Below, piece after piece: positions 55,149-64,000 of a DNA stretch of 64,000 nt. Numbering within the stretch: position 1 is the stretch's first letter; every line of letters begins with the position of its first letter. The DNA lies in the NCBI GenBank assembly GCA_015179025.1, contig WHUX01000204.1, positions 27,855 through 91,854 of the forward strand, in the 5' to 3' direction. A program made the translations under genes and the position numbers. This DNA comes from Terfezia claveryi (taxonomy: Eukaryota; Ascomycota; Pezizomycetes; Pezizales; Pezizaceae). A model generated the notes under the pieces. That model was not told where the DNA came from, ran no database searches, and saw nothing but the letters and a program-made list of their open reading frames with translations.

Positions 55149-55692
55149 TGGCGGGAGCAAGGGCTGGCAGTGGGAGGGACTGGGGGCGGGGGCAAGGGCT
55201 GGTGGTGGGAGGGACTGGCGGCGGGGGCTGGCGGCAGGAGCAAGGGCTGGCAGCGGGAGGGACTGGCGGTGGGAGGGACTGACGGTGAGGGCGCTGGCAG
55301 TGGGAGGGACTGGGGGGTGGGGCTGGCGGTGGGGGTAAGGGCTGGCGGCGGGAGGGACTGGTGGCGGGAGGGACTGGTAGCGGGAGGGACTGGGGATGGG
55401 AGGGGAGAGGAGGGCTGGCAGCGGGGAGAGCTGGCAGCGGGGGCTGGTGGCGGGAGGAGAGGGCTGGCGGCGGGAGGGACTAGAGGTGGAAGGGGGAGGT
55501 GGGGCAAGAGGTAGGGGAGTAGGGGGGTAGGGGGGGAGGTGGGGTAGGGGGGTAGGGGGTAGGGGGGGAGGTGGGGTAGGGGGTAGGGGGGTAGGGGGGA
55601 GGTGGGGTAGGGGGGGAGGTGGGGAAGTGGGGTAGGGGGGTAGGGGGGAGGTGGGGAGGTGGGGCAGAGGGTAGGAAGGGAGAGGGAGGGTT
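55008..55692 (+). repeat. G-rich, strand-asymmetric minisatellite
   Basis: 55080-55500 is built of GGGAGGGACTGGCGGCGGGG-type units. 55500-55690 is GTAGGGGGG/GAGGTGGGG units with almost no C. It follows an A tract. Multiple runs of four or more G at short spacing predict G-quadruplex formation on this strand. Confidence 0.92.
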
Positions 55693-55856
55693 TTTTTTTT
55701 TGTATTCTTATTTTCCTATCTTCTTATATATCGTGACTAGCTAGGGCTAGGCTCTTTGGGTGATAAAAGTAAGTACCTTACTCCTTATACCTTTGCTATA
55801 GATGCTAACTAACCTACATACCATATAGGTAATGGTAGCAGTGAACTTTAGGTTTG

Positions 55857-55942
55857 TATCTATTTCTATTATCTATTTCTATTATCCATTTCTATTATCT
55901 ATTTCTATTATTTATTTCTATTATCTATTTCTATAATCTATA
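55857..55942 (+). repeat. 13-bp TATTATCTATTTC microsatellite
   Basis: About six units of TATTATCTATTTC with single-base variants. Confidence 0.85.
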
Positions 55943-55974
55943 TACATAATAAACAATAGGGAAATTTACAATGA

Positions 55975-56100
55975 GTGCATATATACTGGTGTTTTGCATG
56001 CTTCCGCTGGCACTATATATTAGTGTTTTTCATGCTTCCGCTGGCTCTGTATATTGGTTTTTTCATGCTTTTGCCAGCTCTAGATATTGGTGTGTTTCAT
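55975..56100 (-). repeat. Inverted copies of the 68-bp unit
   Basis: The reverse complement reads CCAGCGGAAGCATG..AAAACACCA, as in the units at 54071-54240. About two copies. Confidence 0.85.
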
Positions 56101-56204
56101 ATTAGGAAGTATGATGGAAGTGGATGCTACGTGATGCAGACTAAGGCAGATGATTTCTCATATGGATGTGGATATACAGGCTAAGAAGGACCCCCGATTG
56201 CAGG

Positions 56205-56420
56205 CCCTAATTGCAGGCTCATATGGATATAGATATCTAGGCTAAGAAAAACCCCAATTGCATACTCATATGGACGCGGATATCCAGACTAATAGAGACC
56301 CCTGATTGTAGGCTAATAGGGACCCCTGAGTGCAGGCTAATAGGGACCCCCGATTGCAGGCTAATAGGGACCCCTAATTGCAGGCTAATAGGGACCCCCG
56401 ATTGCAGGCTCAAGGACATA
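56205..56420 (+). repeat. 24-bp minisatellite
   Basis: Five or six units of GATTGCAGGCTAATAGGGAC plus CCCC, preceded by degenerate units. Confidence 0.88.
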
Positions 56421-56591
56421 AACGCTAGCTCGGCGAGTTGTTAACGGCACAAAAACTCGCTTGCCTCGTAGCGCACACTGTAGAAGCGGCGATTCTAGGA
56501 ATTAGTATTTTCAGGGAATACAAGAAATCTTCTACTCTGAGCATTGTATTAACAGACTAGAATATATACATAAGAAAAGCTCTGCCATCTC

Positions 56592-56785
56592 CCGCTTGCT
56601 CAATCCTCCACTTGCCCAATCCCCCACTTGCTTAATCCCCATACCCACTTGCTCAATCCCCCACTTGCTCAATCCTCATACCCACTTGCTCAATCCCCCG
56701 CTTGCTCAATCCTCATACCCACTTGCTCAATCCCCTGCTTGCTCAATCCTCATACCCACTTGCTCAATCCCCCGCTTACTTAACA
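56592..56785 (+). repeat. Minisatellite of CTTGCTCAATCC units
   Basis: About 11 units of roughly 16-18 bp, alternating CCCACTTGCTCAATCC with CTCATA and CCCG spacers. Confidence 0.88.
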
Positions 56786-56797
56786 TCCTGCTAGCGC

Positions 56798-58690
56798 TTA
56801 TATTGAATTCGTACATAGGTGCAGCCCTGATCCAGTATGACAATAGGCAGTACATGAACGTCCTTCTTTTTTGCATTGGCAGCGACGGTCAGAACATAGG
56901 CCTTTGCATTTGCAGTGAACTATAGATCCAGCAGAGGCAAGACGTGCAACTTCATGCAGTGACTTTGGTTTTTGACTTTGCCATTCTAATGGAATAGACT
57001 CAAGGTAGGCTGGTCTAATACTGGAAGGAAGCTGCTCCAATTCGCTAGTGGGATAGTATCAATCTAACAGGCCATATTCACTATATAGCTGATGTCGGTC
57101 AGGATGAGGCTTGTAGACAACTCTACAAAAAATTCAGCGATAGTCGGTAGAAGCTCGATCAATACCAGGAATTTGTAAGCTAACGAGATCACCTATTATG
57201 AAGGTATCTATTTTGTACTGTTGAATATATCGATTTGCCATTTTCTTCCGAGCTGTTGCAGTACATTTGTGGACTTTTGCTAGCATAATATCGGTACTGC
57301 CAGTAAGAAGTTCAAGTTGAACAGAAGTAGATTGACTCAAAGGTTCAATCAAACTGTTTTCCTCGTCATCCTCCTCCTCCTCATTCTCCTCATTATCCTC
57401 TTCTTGCTCATCCTCTTCCTCATCATCTTCTTCCTCTTCCTCCTCCTCCTCCCCCTCCTCCTCATCCTCCTCCTCCTCTTCATTATCCTCATCTTCTACT
57501 TCCTTATCATCATTCTCTACTTCCTCATCATTTGCATCTAGGATTGGAGATAAATGACCTAGAAGATGATATACTTTTTGTTTAAATACAACTTCATATG
57601 AACTATATCCAGTTGTCGAGTGAATCTAATATTATTAGTTTCATTATTATAAGACTAGCCTGAGTATTAGAAATAATTACTTACTTGTTGATTCATTGCT
57701 AAAATTACAATAGATAAAATCTGTACCCATCGATTGTCACCTAATTTAGCTTTGGCCATTCGAATCTTCTGCTTTAGAATAGTATTTGCTTGTTCTATCA
57801 ATCCTTGTATTTGAGGATAGCATGAACGTTCTCGTATTAAAGAAATTCCATGATATTCTATAATAACAAGTACTTCACCTTTAAACTCATTACCATTGTT
57901 GTATTGAAGAATCTTTGGTAGACTAAATTATCCAATCCACATGAGGAGGATATTAGCAACTTCAGTACTTTCCTTAGACTTTAAAGGATAAGCACTAGAA
58001 AATTTACTAAAATGATCGTGAATATGTAAAATCCATTGGTATTCCCCATCTGGATCAGCTCGTATATCGATTAGATCAATTTGTACTCGTTCCCAAAGAT
58101 TATTAACAATGATTGGTTGTAGTAGACTATGACTTTGACTTGGTTTACTATATACACATAGTTGACAATGCTGTAATAGTTCCATAACCTATACCAAAAA
58201 TTAATATTAATATATACTAAGTAGATTCAGACTTAACTATACCTCCTTATTATTAATTCCATGGTACTTTTCACTAATAGTTGCATAGGTTTTGTTCTTA
58301 CCTGCATGTATTAATGCATTATGAGTATGTGCAATAACATCAAATACGTCATGCTCTAAGACTACTCATTGATTATTTTTCCCAGCAATAAAATATAAGG
58401 CATTATTTCATAGCTCATATTTCTTGAGTGCCTTTGATCGTAGCTTAATTTCTATTGTATTGCCTTTAGCAGCCTTTAGATTTGGATCTCGAAGGTATGC
58501 CTTAATTTTGTGATACCTAGATAGCATTTATTAGTCACTATTATACTAGATAATTTCAAGGTTATTACTTCTCAAAAGTCAAGCAAGATTTGTTACTTGT
58601 TGTATACAAATACTCTTCAAAGTTGGTGCAGGCAGTACCAGAAAATGCTTCAATAGCACTTGGAGATGGAGCGGACCCTAGAGGATGAAA
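56798..58690 (-). pseudogene. Gypsy-type integrase of a KRBA2/Ginger-like transposon
   Basis: Reverse-strand order: N-terminal GSAPSPSAIEAFSG (about 58685), intron near 58515-58565, H2C2 zinc finger (HTHNALIHAGKNKT at about 58325, then HCQLC at about 58170 after an intron at 58195-58245). The catalytic core follows: QIDLID (first Asp), YNNGNEF (second Asp replaced by Asn), QGLIEQAN (Glu), then an intron at about 57627-57688. Next are an E/D-rich linker (57541-57365), FIIGDLVSLQIPGID, and a C-terminal Cys cluster (CKCKGLCSDRRCQCKKEG, 56900). The integrase plus Cys-rich tail is the layout of KRBA2-like proteins derived from Ginger/TDD-type DNA transposons. Stops (for example TGA at about 58433 and 58394, TGA near 57060) and the Asp-to-Asn change indicate inactivity, consistent with G:C to A:T mutation. 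Confidence 0.8.
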
Positions 58691-58731
58691 CTGGTTGAGA
58701 TCAGTCTCAGTATGATCTTGAGTGATAGACA

Positions 58732-58892
58732 TTGGTAGAGATTGGTAAGAGTATGATATTGTAGAGACCGGTAAGAGTGTGATATTGTAGAGACTGGTAA
58801 GAGTGTGATATTGTAGAGACCGGTAAGAGTGTGATATTGTAGAGACTGGTAAGAGTATGATATTGTAGAGACCAGTAAGAGTGTGATCAAGT
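58732..58892 (+). repeat. 26-bp minisatellite
   Basis: Six units of GGTAAGAGTGTGATATTGTA plus GAGACT. Confidence 0.92.
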
Positions 58893-58954
58893 AAAGCAAT
58901 AGTTAAAACTCTGTGGCATCGTGATCTTTAAAGGCTACTATTGTGAGGGCTACA

Positions 58955-59130
58955 TCCTCTTGTTCTTTGACCTAATGTTTCTCTACATAATAACCTTCAT
59001 TTCGGGTATACCTCTACTGAGTATTTTCTACGATAGGTCATTTTATGTTATCTCTGATGTTCTTTGACCAAATGTTGCTACAAAATTACCTTCATATCGG
59101 ATATGTCCCTATTTAGTAATTTTAATGTCG
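58955..59130 (+). repeat. Direct duplication of about 68 bp
   Basis: GTTCTTTGACCTAATGTTTC..TAACCTTCATTTCGG and GTTCTTTGACCAAATGTTGC..TTACCTTCATATCGG, about 97 bp apart. Confidence 0.75.
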
Positions 59131-59275
59131 CTGTGGCCGCTGTGGCCGCAATCCTTGTTGCTATCCGTGACATTGAACAATTTAATCCCGTAACGGCCTG
59201 GTCCGTTGCGATATCCAGTCCATACCGGTATGGACCGGGCCATACCGGTATGGACCGGATCCCGGAACGGACCAG

Positions 59276-59852
59276 AACATATATATATATGCGAGAAATC
59301 CATGCATTCGCAGGCATATGCGAGAAACTCGTGCTTTTGAAGACATATATATATATATACGAGAAATCCATACATTCGCGAGCATATATATATATACGTG
59401 CGAGAAACTCGTGCTTTTGAAGACATATATATATATATGTGCGAGAAACTCATGCTTTTGGAGACATATATATATATATGCGAGAAATCCATGCATTCGC
59501 GAGCATATATATATATATGTGCGAGAAACTCGTGCTTGTGGAAACATATATATATATATGCTAGAAATCCATGCATTCGCGAGCTTATATAAGTATATAT
59601 GTCTCCACAAGGACGAGTTTCTCGCACATATATATGTAAGTCTCCAAAAGCACGAGTTTCTCGCATATATATATATATGTCTTCAAAAGCACGAGTTTCT
59701 CGCACATATATATATATGTGCTCGCGAATGCATGGATTTCTCGCATATATATATATATGTCTCCAAATGCATGAGTTTCTCGCACATATATATATATGTC
59801 TCCAAAAGCACGAGTTTCTCGCACATATATATATATATATGCCCGTGAATGC
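59276..59852. repeat. AT-dinucleotide minisatellite, right arm
   Basis: Same units as 50318-50812. Left of about 59598 the unit reads GCGAGAAACTCGTGC with the poly-AT preceding. Right of it the units are inverted (GCACGAGTTTCTCGC), making an internal palindrome of about 300 bp per side. Confidence 0.9.
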
Positions 59853-60159
59853 ATGAATTCCTACGAAACATATCATAAAGCGTGAACTCCGCACATATCT
59901 CAATACCACGACTACGATTTCCCAATATGACTATTACCAGGCCAGGCATTGAATAGTACGGCACCCGCGGGCGAAAGGGGGCTGAGCGCCATCGGTCACT
60001 GTCATGCCACTTCTCTTGTTATCCCTTATCTCATTGTCTTCGGAAAGTCTAAATTGTCGGCCTTAGCAGTCGGCCTTGGCAACTATGGTTTTCCTGTATA
60101 TATACCTCCCTTCCCCGCGCATTTTCCCTTCGCTCTATATCCCAGCACATTACGGCGAG

Positions 60160-60352
60160 CATTTGAGTGGAGTATTGGAGCGAGTAACAGAGCGAGCAAT
60201 AGAGCGAGCAATAGAGCGAGTATTAGAGCGAGTATTGGAGCGAGTATTAGAGCGACTATTAGAGTGAGTATTAGAGCGACATTGGAGCGAGTATTAGAGC
60301 GACTATTGGAGCGAGTATTAAAGCGAGTGTTAGAGCGAGTAAAGCAGCGAGT
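60160..60352 (-). repeat. 12-bp minisatellite, right arm
   Basis: GAGCGAGTATTA/GAGCGACTATTG units, mirroring 49830-50000. Confidence 0.9.
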
Positions 60353-60879
60353 ACATGTTCTATATATATATATTTTACTCAATACTTCTGTGTATTTAAT
60401 TATTAGCGAATACAATGGATATTTCCGCTGCGTGCATATTCAATGGCTGCAATAGCGGCTACGCACCTGGCTGGCGTTAGAGCGTCGTACATATAAGCTG
60501 GTGCATTGTAGAAGAGAGCGATTGTGGGGTATGCGTTAACAACGCCAGCGGTAGAACCTAGAGCGTTGGGGACGAGCAGCCCGTTCCATGTTGCATCCAA
60601 GAGGCGGGAGCATCTACAAAGCGCGTGTGTTGCGTCCCAGGCGTGGGAGCACACTTGTGTTGCGTTCTAGGAGCAGAAGCACGCTTATGTTGCGTCCTGG
60701 GCGTGGGAACACCTGCCACGGTCGAGTGTTGCGTCCCAAGCGCGGGCGCCAGCTGCTAGTGCGCCCCGACGCAAGAGGAACAAGCACTGGCGTCCTGATC
60801 TTGAGTTTTCGTCCTGTGCGTCCTGTGCGTCCTGTGCGTCCGGACGCACCGGACGCAAAGACGATTTCTTGCTGATGAA

Positions 60880-61928
60880 TACTACAAATATATTAGTTTT
60901 GATACCAATGTAGCATAGAATAATACCATATTTCTATATAATATATCTACTAGAATTACCAAAATAGGACCTATATAAGTAAGCCTACTTCAAAACCAAT
61001 ATATTACTGCTAACCTTATAAAATGAACTAGCTTACTAATAATAATGATGATGCATTGATAAATAAGATTATTTGTTAGTATTTATTATCTATATGAGAA
61101 GATACTTAGACTATAAATTTTATATATTAGTAATTATACTACTGATTAGTTAAAGAAATTAGTATAGTTACTATATACCTGTTATAATTTAGTGCCCACT
61201 ATATAGAAATAAAAAATCTTTTATAGTGTACTTTCTAATAGAACTATCCTAATATAATTACAATATTTATACTATTAGGATTACTAGGCCTATATAAGTG
61301 TAGCCTACCAAAAAGAGTAGTAATAATATATATATAAGGAATTAATAATGAAAGAGATTATTTATTAATATTCATTAAATTATATCTATATGAGAACTAT
61401 AAGATCACCATTTTATTCTAGCAGTTATATTCTCCAATAGTTTCATACATTATCAATTATGCTATCAGATTAGTTAGGGAATCTAGTATAGTTACTATCT
61501 ATTATAATTTAGTACCTACTATATAGTACTTGATAAGAAAAATCTTTACTATAGAAACTACTTTTTTAGTATTGGTAGTATACTATTCTAACTTAATATA
61601 TTTACTATTACCAGGCCTATATAAGTATAGTCTACTGAAAGGAGTACAGCTTTATAAACAGTAATGATAATACATAGTATTCATACTAGTTAGGGTTATT
61701 GTTGATATCATAGCTTATATCTAGTAAGGAAAGTATATATTATAAGCTAATTATAGTTACTTTATATTAGAAATATCTAAGTAGTACCATTCAAATACTA
61801 GTAATATCTTAATACTATAGATATTATAAAAGTTGGTACTATATAAGTAGCCTACTAATACTTATCTTATCTAGTATAACTACACAAAGATATACAGTTC
61901 TATGATAGATAACATATCTACTAGGATT
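60880..61928. other. Very AT-rich flank
   Basis: No gene. Degenerate repeats such as CCTATATAAGT..AGCCTACT recur at roughly 280-bp spacing (about 60970, 61290, 61615, 61835). Composition matches the left flank at 48480-49383. Confidence 0.5.
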
Positions 61929-62438
61929 TGTCACAACCGTCCTTTCCTAGCCGGGTTTGAGAGTCAGACAGGATTCCGTCCGACTCTCGTTATTGTTGAT
62001 TGATATCATTGTTATCTTTGTTCCCGAGATAAGGGGTCTCGGGAACCTTATTCCTTCCGGTGGCCTTGGCCAGCCAGGAAGGAATCCTGTATATATAGCT
62101 TGCTCTCTCCGCCCTCTTGTTGGATCCCCATCCAACGTCTTGTATACCAAATACAGGACCTTGCCTCTCCGCAAAGGTGTACCTCCCTTGTACACCCCCT
62201 CGTCTTACCTTGTCCCGTGAATAGCTCTGCAGCACAGCTGCCCCCCTCCGACACATGCGGCAACTGCCTCCGCGTGTCTCGTACCCCTTGCCCTCTGCCC
62301 CTCTTGCCCCTTGCCCTTGCCCCCCATCCCAGCCTTCCCCTAGTCACACACGTAGCGTTCCTACGTGTGTCTCGCCCTAGCCTCTGCCTTCTTCCCGGCG
62401 TACCCCTTGGTCGCCTTGTCCCTAGAGCCGTCGTTACA
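61929..62438 (+). repeat. Gypsy LTR 1 (510 bp)
   Basis: TGTCACAACC..CGTTACA. Contains a GTATATATAG promoter-like block (62088), the GTTGGATCCCC..ATCCAACGTCTTGTA hairpin, and an inverted ACACACGTAGCG..CTACGTGTGT motif (62344-62371). Confidence 0.9.
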
Positions 62439-62474
62439 CTACGTTGGATCGTCTCGACCAACTGGTACGCTGTC

Positions 62475-62762
62475 ATGTCCGAACCAACCCCGTTACCCAC
62501 CGACAGGTTCCAAGCATGGAGGGAAACCCCAATACCCTCAGACCCTGCCCAGCTGTTGGAATACCGCCGAATGGCCATCGATATCTTCACTGCCACCTAT
62601 AAGATTGGCGAAAAACAAGGAGCGGAGCTCCAGAACACCGAACGAAGGCTGAAAGAAGCCGAAGATGAAATCCTTCTTCTTCGAGAGGACCTTGCAGACG
62701 ACCGAGTAACCATTCGCAATCTCAACCGTGCCCTTGCCGCTGTCACAACCGTCCTTTCCTAG
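62475..62762 (+). pseudogene. Gypsy gag N-terminus, truncated by a second LTR
   Basis: ATG at 62475 gives MSEPTPLPTDRFQAWRETP and a coiled-coil-like region (ERRLKEAEDEILLLRED), then runs seven codons into the next LTR, ending at TAG 62760-62762. Homologous to the gag at 63362 (QAWRETPIP versus RAWQALPIP; NLNRAL versus TLNRAL). Confidence 0.85.
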
Positions 62763-63326
62763 CCGGGTTTGAGAGTCAGACGGGATTCCGTCCGACTCTC
62801 GTTATTGTTGATTGTAGTCTTGATTTGACACTCGAACAGGCTCGTTCGGGTGTCGTCGATGGGTGATTGTTATCTTAGCTTCCGAGATAGGAATCTCGGG
62901 AAGCTTATTCCTTCCACGGCCTTGGCCTGGAATCATGTATATATATCTTCGTCCCTCCGCCCTCTCGTTGGATCCCCATCCAATGTCTTGTATATCCAAT
63001 ACAGGGCCTTGCTTCTCTCCACGTTGGTGCATCTCCCTTGTGCACCTCCTTGCCTTGCCTTGCCTTGTCTCTGCAGCCCAGCTGCCTCCCTTGACACACG
63101 CGGCAACTGCTTCCGCGTGTCTCGTGTCCCTTGCCCTCTGCCTCTCTTGCCTCTTGCCCTTGCCCCCGTCCCAGCCTTCCCCTAGTCACACACGTAGCGT
63201 TCCTACGTGTGTCTTACCCTAGCCTTTCCCCCGATCACACACGTAGCGCTCCTACGTGTGCGATTGCCCCTTGCCACTTCCCCGGCGTACCCCTTGGTCG
63301 CCTTGTCCCCCAGAGCCCTCGTTACA
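62741..63326 (+). repeat. Gypsy LTR 2 (586 bp)
   Basis: TGTCACAACC..CGTTACA. The first 70 bp are almost identical to LTR 1. It then carries an extra block (GACACTCGAACAGGC..GGTGTCGTCG) resembling the 6.9-kb LTR, and two ACACACGTAGCG motifs (63185, 63237). Confidence 0.9.
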
Positions 63327-63361
63327 CTACGTTGGATCACTCTGATCAACCGGTACGCTCA

Positions 63362-64000
63362 ATGGCTGCCCAAGACACCACCCCCACGCTCGCAGCCAGA
63401 TTTCGAGCCTGGCAAGCTCTACCCATTCCCATGAACCAGGACGATTTCGGCAGCTATCGTCAGACCATTATCGATATATACCTGGCGGCGGATGCCTTAG
63501 GCCAACGACTGGAATTAGCCATATATGAAGGACAACAAAAACAGACCAGGGCCAATGTCGAAGTCACAATACTCACCGAAGACCTCCTCTCATGCCAGGC
63601 CGACCTCGCCTCCTGCCAAAACAACCTCGTGACTGCCCAGAACGACTTAGTCAACGAAAGAAGAACCATTCAGACCCTGAATAGGGCCCTGGACACGATC
63701 GGATTCCAAACAGCCCCAGCACCCCAAGCATCCCAGACACCTAAAACCCAAGATCTCCCTACCCCGCCAAAGTTCAATGGCGACAGGACTCGCCTGAAAG
63801 CCTGGAAAAATTCCATCAAAATCAAACTAACTGGGGATGCTGCAAAATTCCCTACCGTTCAGCACCGATTAGCTTATGTATACGGCCTATTGGAGGGCAG
63901 AGCTTTGGACCAGGTCCAACCCTATGTGCTCGATGACCGCTTCAACCTCCCTGATGTTGCTGCTCTGCTCACAATCCTCGACCGTGCCTTCGGAGACCCA
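63362..64000 (+). CDS. Gypsy Gag polyprotein, partial (runs off window)
   Basis: ATG at 63362, open for 213 codons to the window end. N-terminal: AARFRAWQALPIP, then a coiled coil (about residues 45-120, with NLVTAQNDLVNERRTIQTLN) and a Pro/Gln linker. From about residue 138 there is a retrotransposon Gag capsid-like domain (PPKFNGDRTRLKAWKNSIKI, then RLAYVYGLLEGRALDQV and LTILDRAFGD). It lies 36 bp after LTR 2, so LTR 2 is a 5' LTR and the element continues to the right. No stop or frame change is seen in this part. Confidence 0.9.
   Translation, partial: MAAQDTTPTLAARFRAWQALPIPMNQDDFGSYRQTIIDIYLAADALGQRLELAIYEGQQKQTRANVEVTILTEDLLSCQADLASCQNNLVTAQNDLVNERRTIQTLNRALDTIGFQTAPAPQASQTPKTQDLPTPPKFNGDRTRLKAWKNSIKIKLTGDAAKFPTVQHRLAYVYGLLEGRALDQVQPYVLDDRFNLPDVAALLTILDRAFGDP

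Larger units (their letters stand above)
49384..60872. mobile_element. 11.5-kb long-TIR element with KRBA2-like integrase
   Basis: Inverted arms start with CATCAGCAAGAAA at both outer ends (49384; complement ending at about 60872) and run to about 50945 and 59195. Both arms carry the same blocks in mirrored order: a GCGTCCGGACGC cluster, a unique block, a 12-bp minisatellite, a unique block, an AT-dinucleotide minisatellite, and the CCATACCGGTATGG palindromes. The interior holds satellites and a reverse-strand integrase. It is decayed (stops, catalytic change). It could be one large transposon or a nest of inverted repeats around an unrelated integrase. Confidence 0.65.
59195..60872 (-). repeat. 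Right inverted arm
   Basis: Reverse complement of 49384-50945 in the same block order. Differences: one fewer CCATACCGGTATGG unit spacing, a longer AT minisatellite (59276-59850) that itself switches orientation at about 59600, and an enlarged GCGTCC/GCGTTGC cluster (60600-60870). Confidence 0.88.

Noticed and set aside
55145..55514. Gly-rich and Pro-rich ORFs
   Set aside because: By-products of the G-rich strand-asymmetric repeat.
55500..55690. Telomere-like GGGGGTA repeats
   Set aside because: The unit is irregular and unlike the fungal TTAGGG; it is internal to an element with genes and repeats on both sides.
55975..56184. Small ORF (YWCFACFRWHYILVF)
   Set aside because: Encoded by inverted copies of the 68-bp repeat.
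49384..60872. Polinton/Maverick element
   Set aside because: An RVE integrase with long TIRs would fit, but no DNA polymerase B, protease, ATPase or capsid genes are visible.

Overview
This window looks like repeat-rich nuclear DNA of a filamentous ascomycete. The protein genes have several short introns (about 28-99 bp) with GT..AG borders and typical fungal branch sites. Their products belong to fungal families: an ADCK/COQ8 kinase, an LDAH-type lipid-droplet hydrolase, an FHA checkpoint-type kinase, an OTT_1508-like deaminase and a Crinkler-like P-loop protein. Most of the rest is mobile-element debris, and many broken elements carry C-to-T type stop codons that resemble old RIP. A Pezizales (truffle-like) genome would fit, but that is inference only.

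Layout. 0-5 kb: gag-like zinc-knuckle fragment, dispersed repeat copy A, and a foldback element (3277-4528) with a tandem-repeat core. 6.4-8.2 kb: LINE 3' tip, 3' end of a Gypsy element (pol C-terminus, polypurine tract, LTR), and a decayed LINE RNase H. 8.7-21.4 kb: a rearranged block. A Copia RNase H remnant precedes the N-terminal half of a host-type gene (9034-9305), which is cut by a LINE. The C-terminal half lies on the opposite strand (19043-21095), carries the LINE's missing 3' tip, and is itself hit by a second LINE and a 49-bp hAT-like MITE. This is explained by an inversion of about 10 kb with breakpoints inside the LINE. The inverted segment carries the deaminase gene, a repeated 'IPKKPY' ORF and a LINE ORF1 remnant. 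21.4-28.6 kb: dispersed repeat copy B, a SANT/Myb-like pseudogene, a six-exon SAM plus P-loop Crinkler-like gene, and a second foldback (26233-28092).

29-42.2 kb is the gene-rich core: LDAH-like hydrolase (+), FHA kinase (+), COQ8-like kinase (-) divergent from a T5orf172/GIY-YIG-type protein (+), and an unrecognised eight-exon gene (+). These look like ordinary, unlinked housekeeping or regulatory genes, not a cluster.

42.5-61.9 kb is transposon territory. Decayed integrase fragments and GC-rich terminal-type repeats lead into an 11.5-kb structure (49384-60872). It is bounded by inverted arms of about 1.6 kb that carry ordered minisatellites, and it contains a gypsy-type/KRBA2-like integrase (minus strand, 56.8-58.7 kb), a satellite of about 1.5 kb with a 29-bp unit, a G-rich strand-asymmetric tract, and nested small foldbacks. 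It is the best candidate here for an undescribed system: a long-TIR, minisatellite-loaded, Ginger/KRBA2-like DNA transposon. 61.9-64 kb: two Gypsy LTRs in tandem, a truncated gag, and a gag that runs off the right edge.
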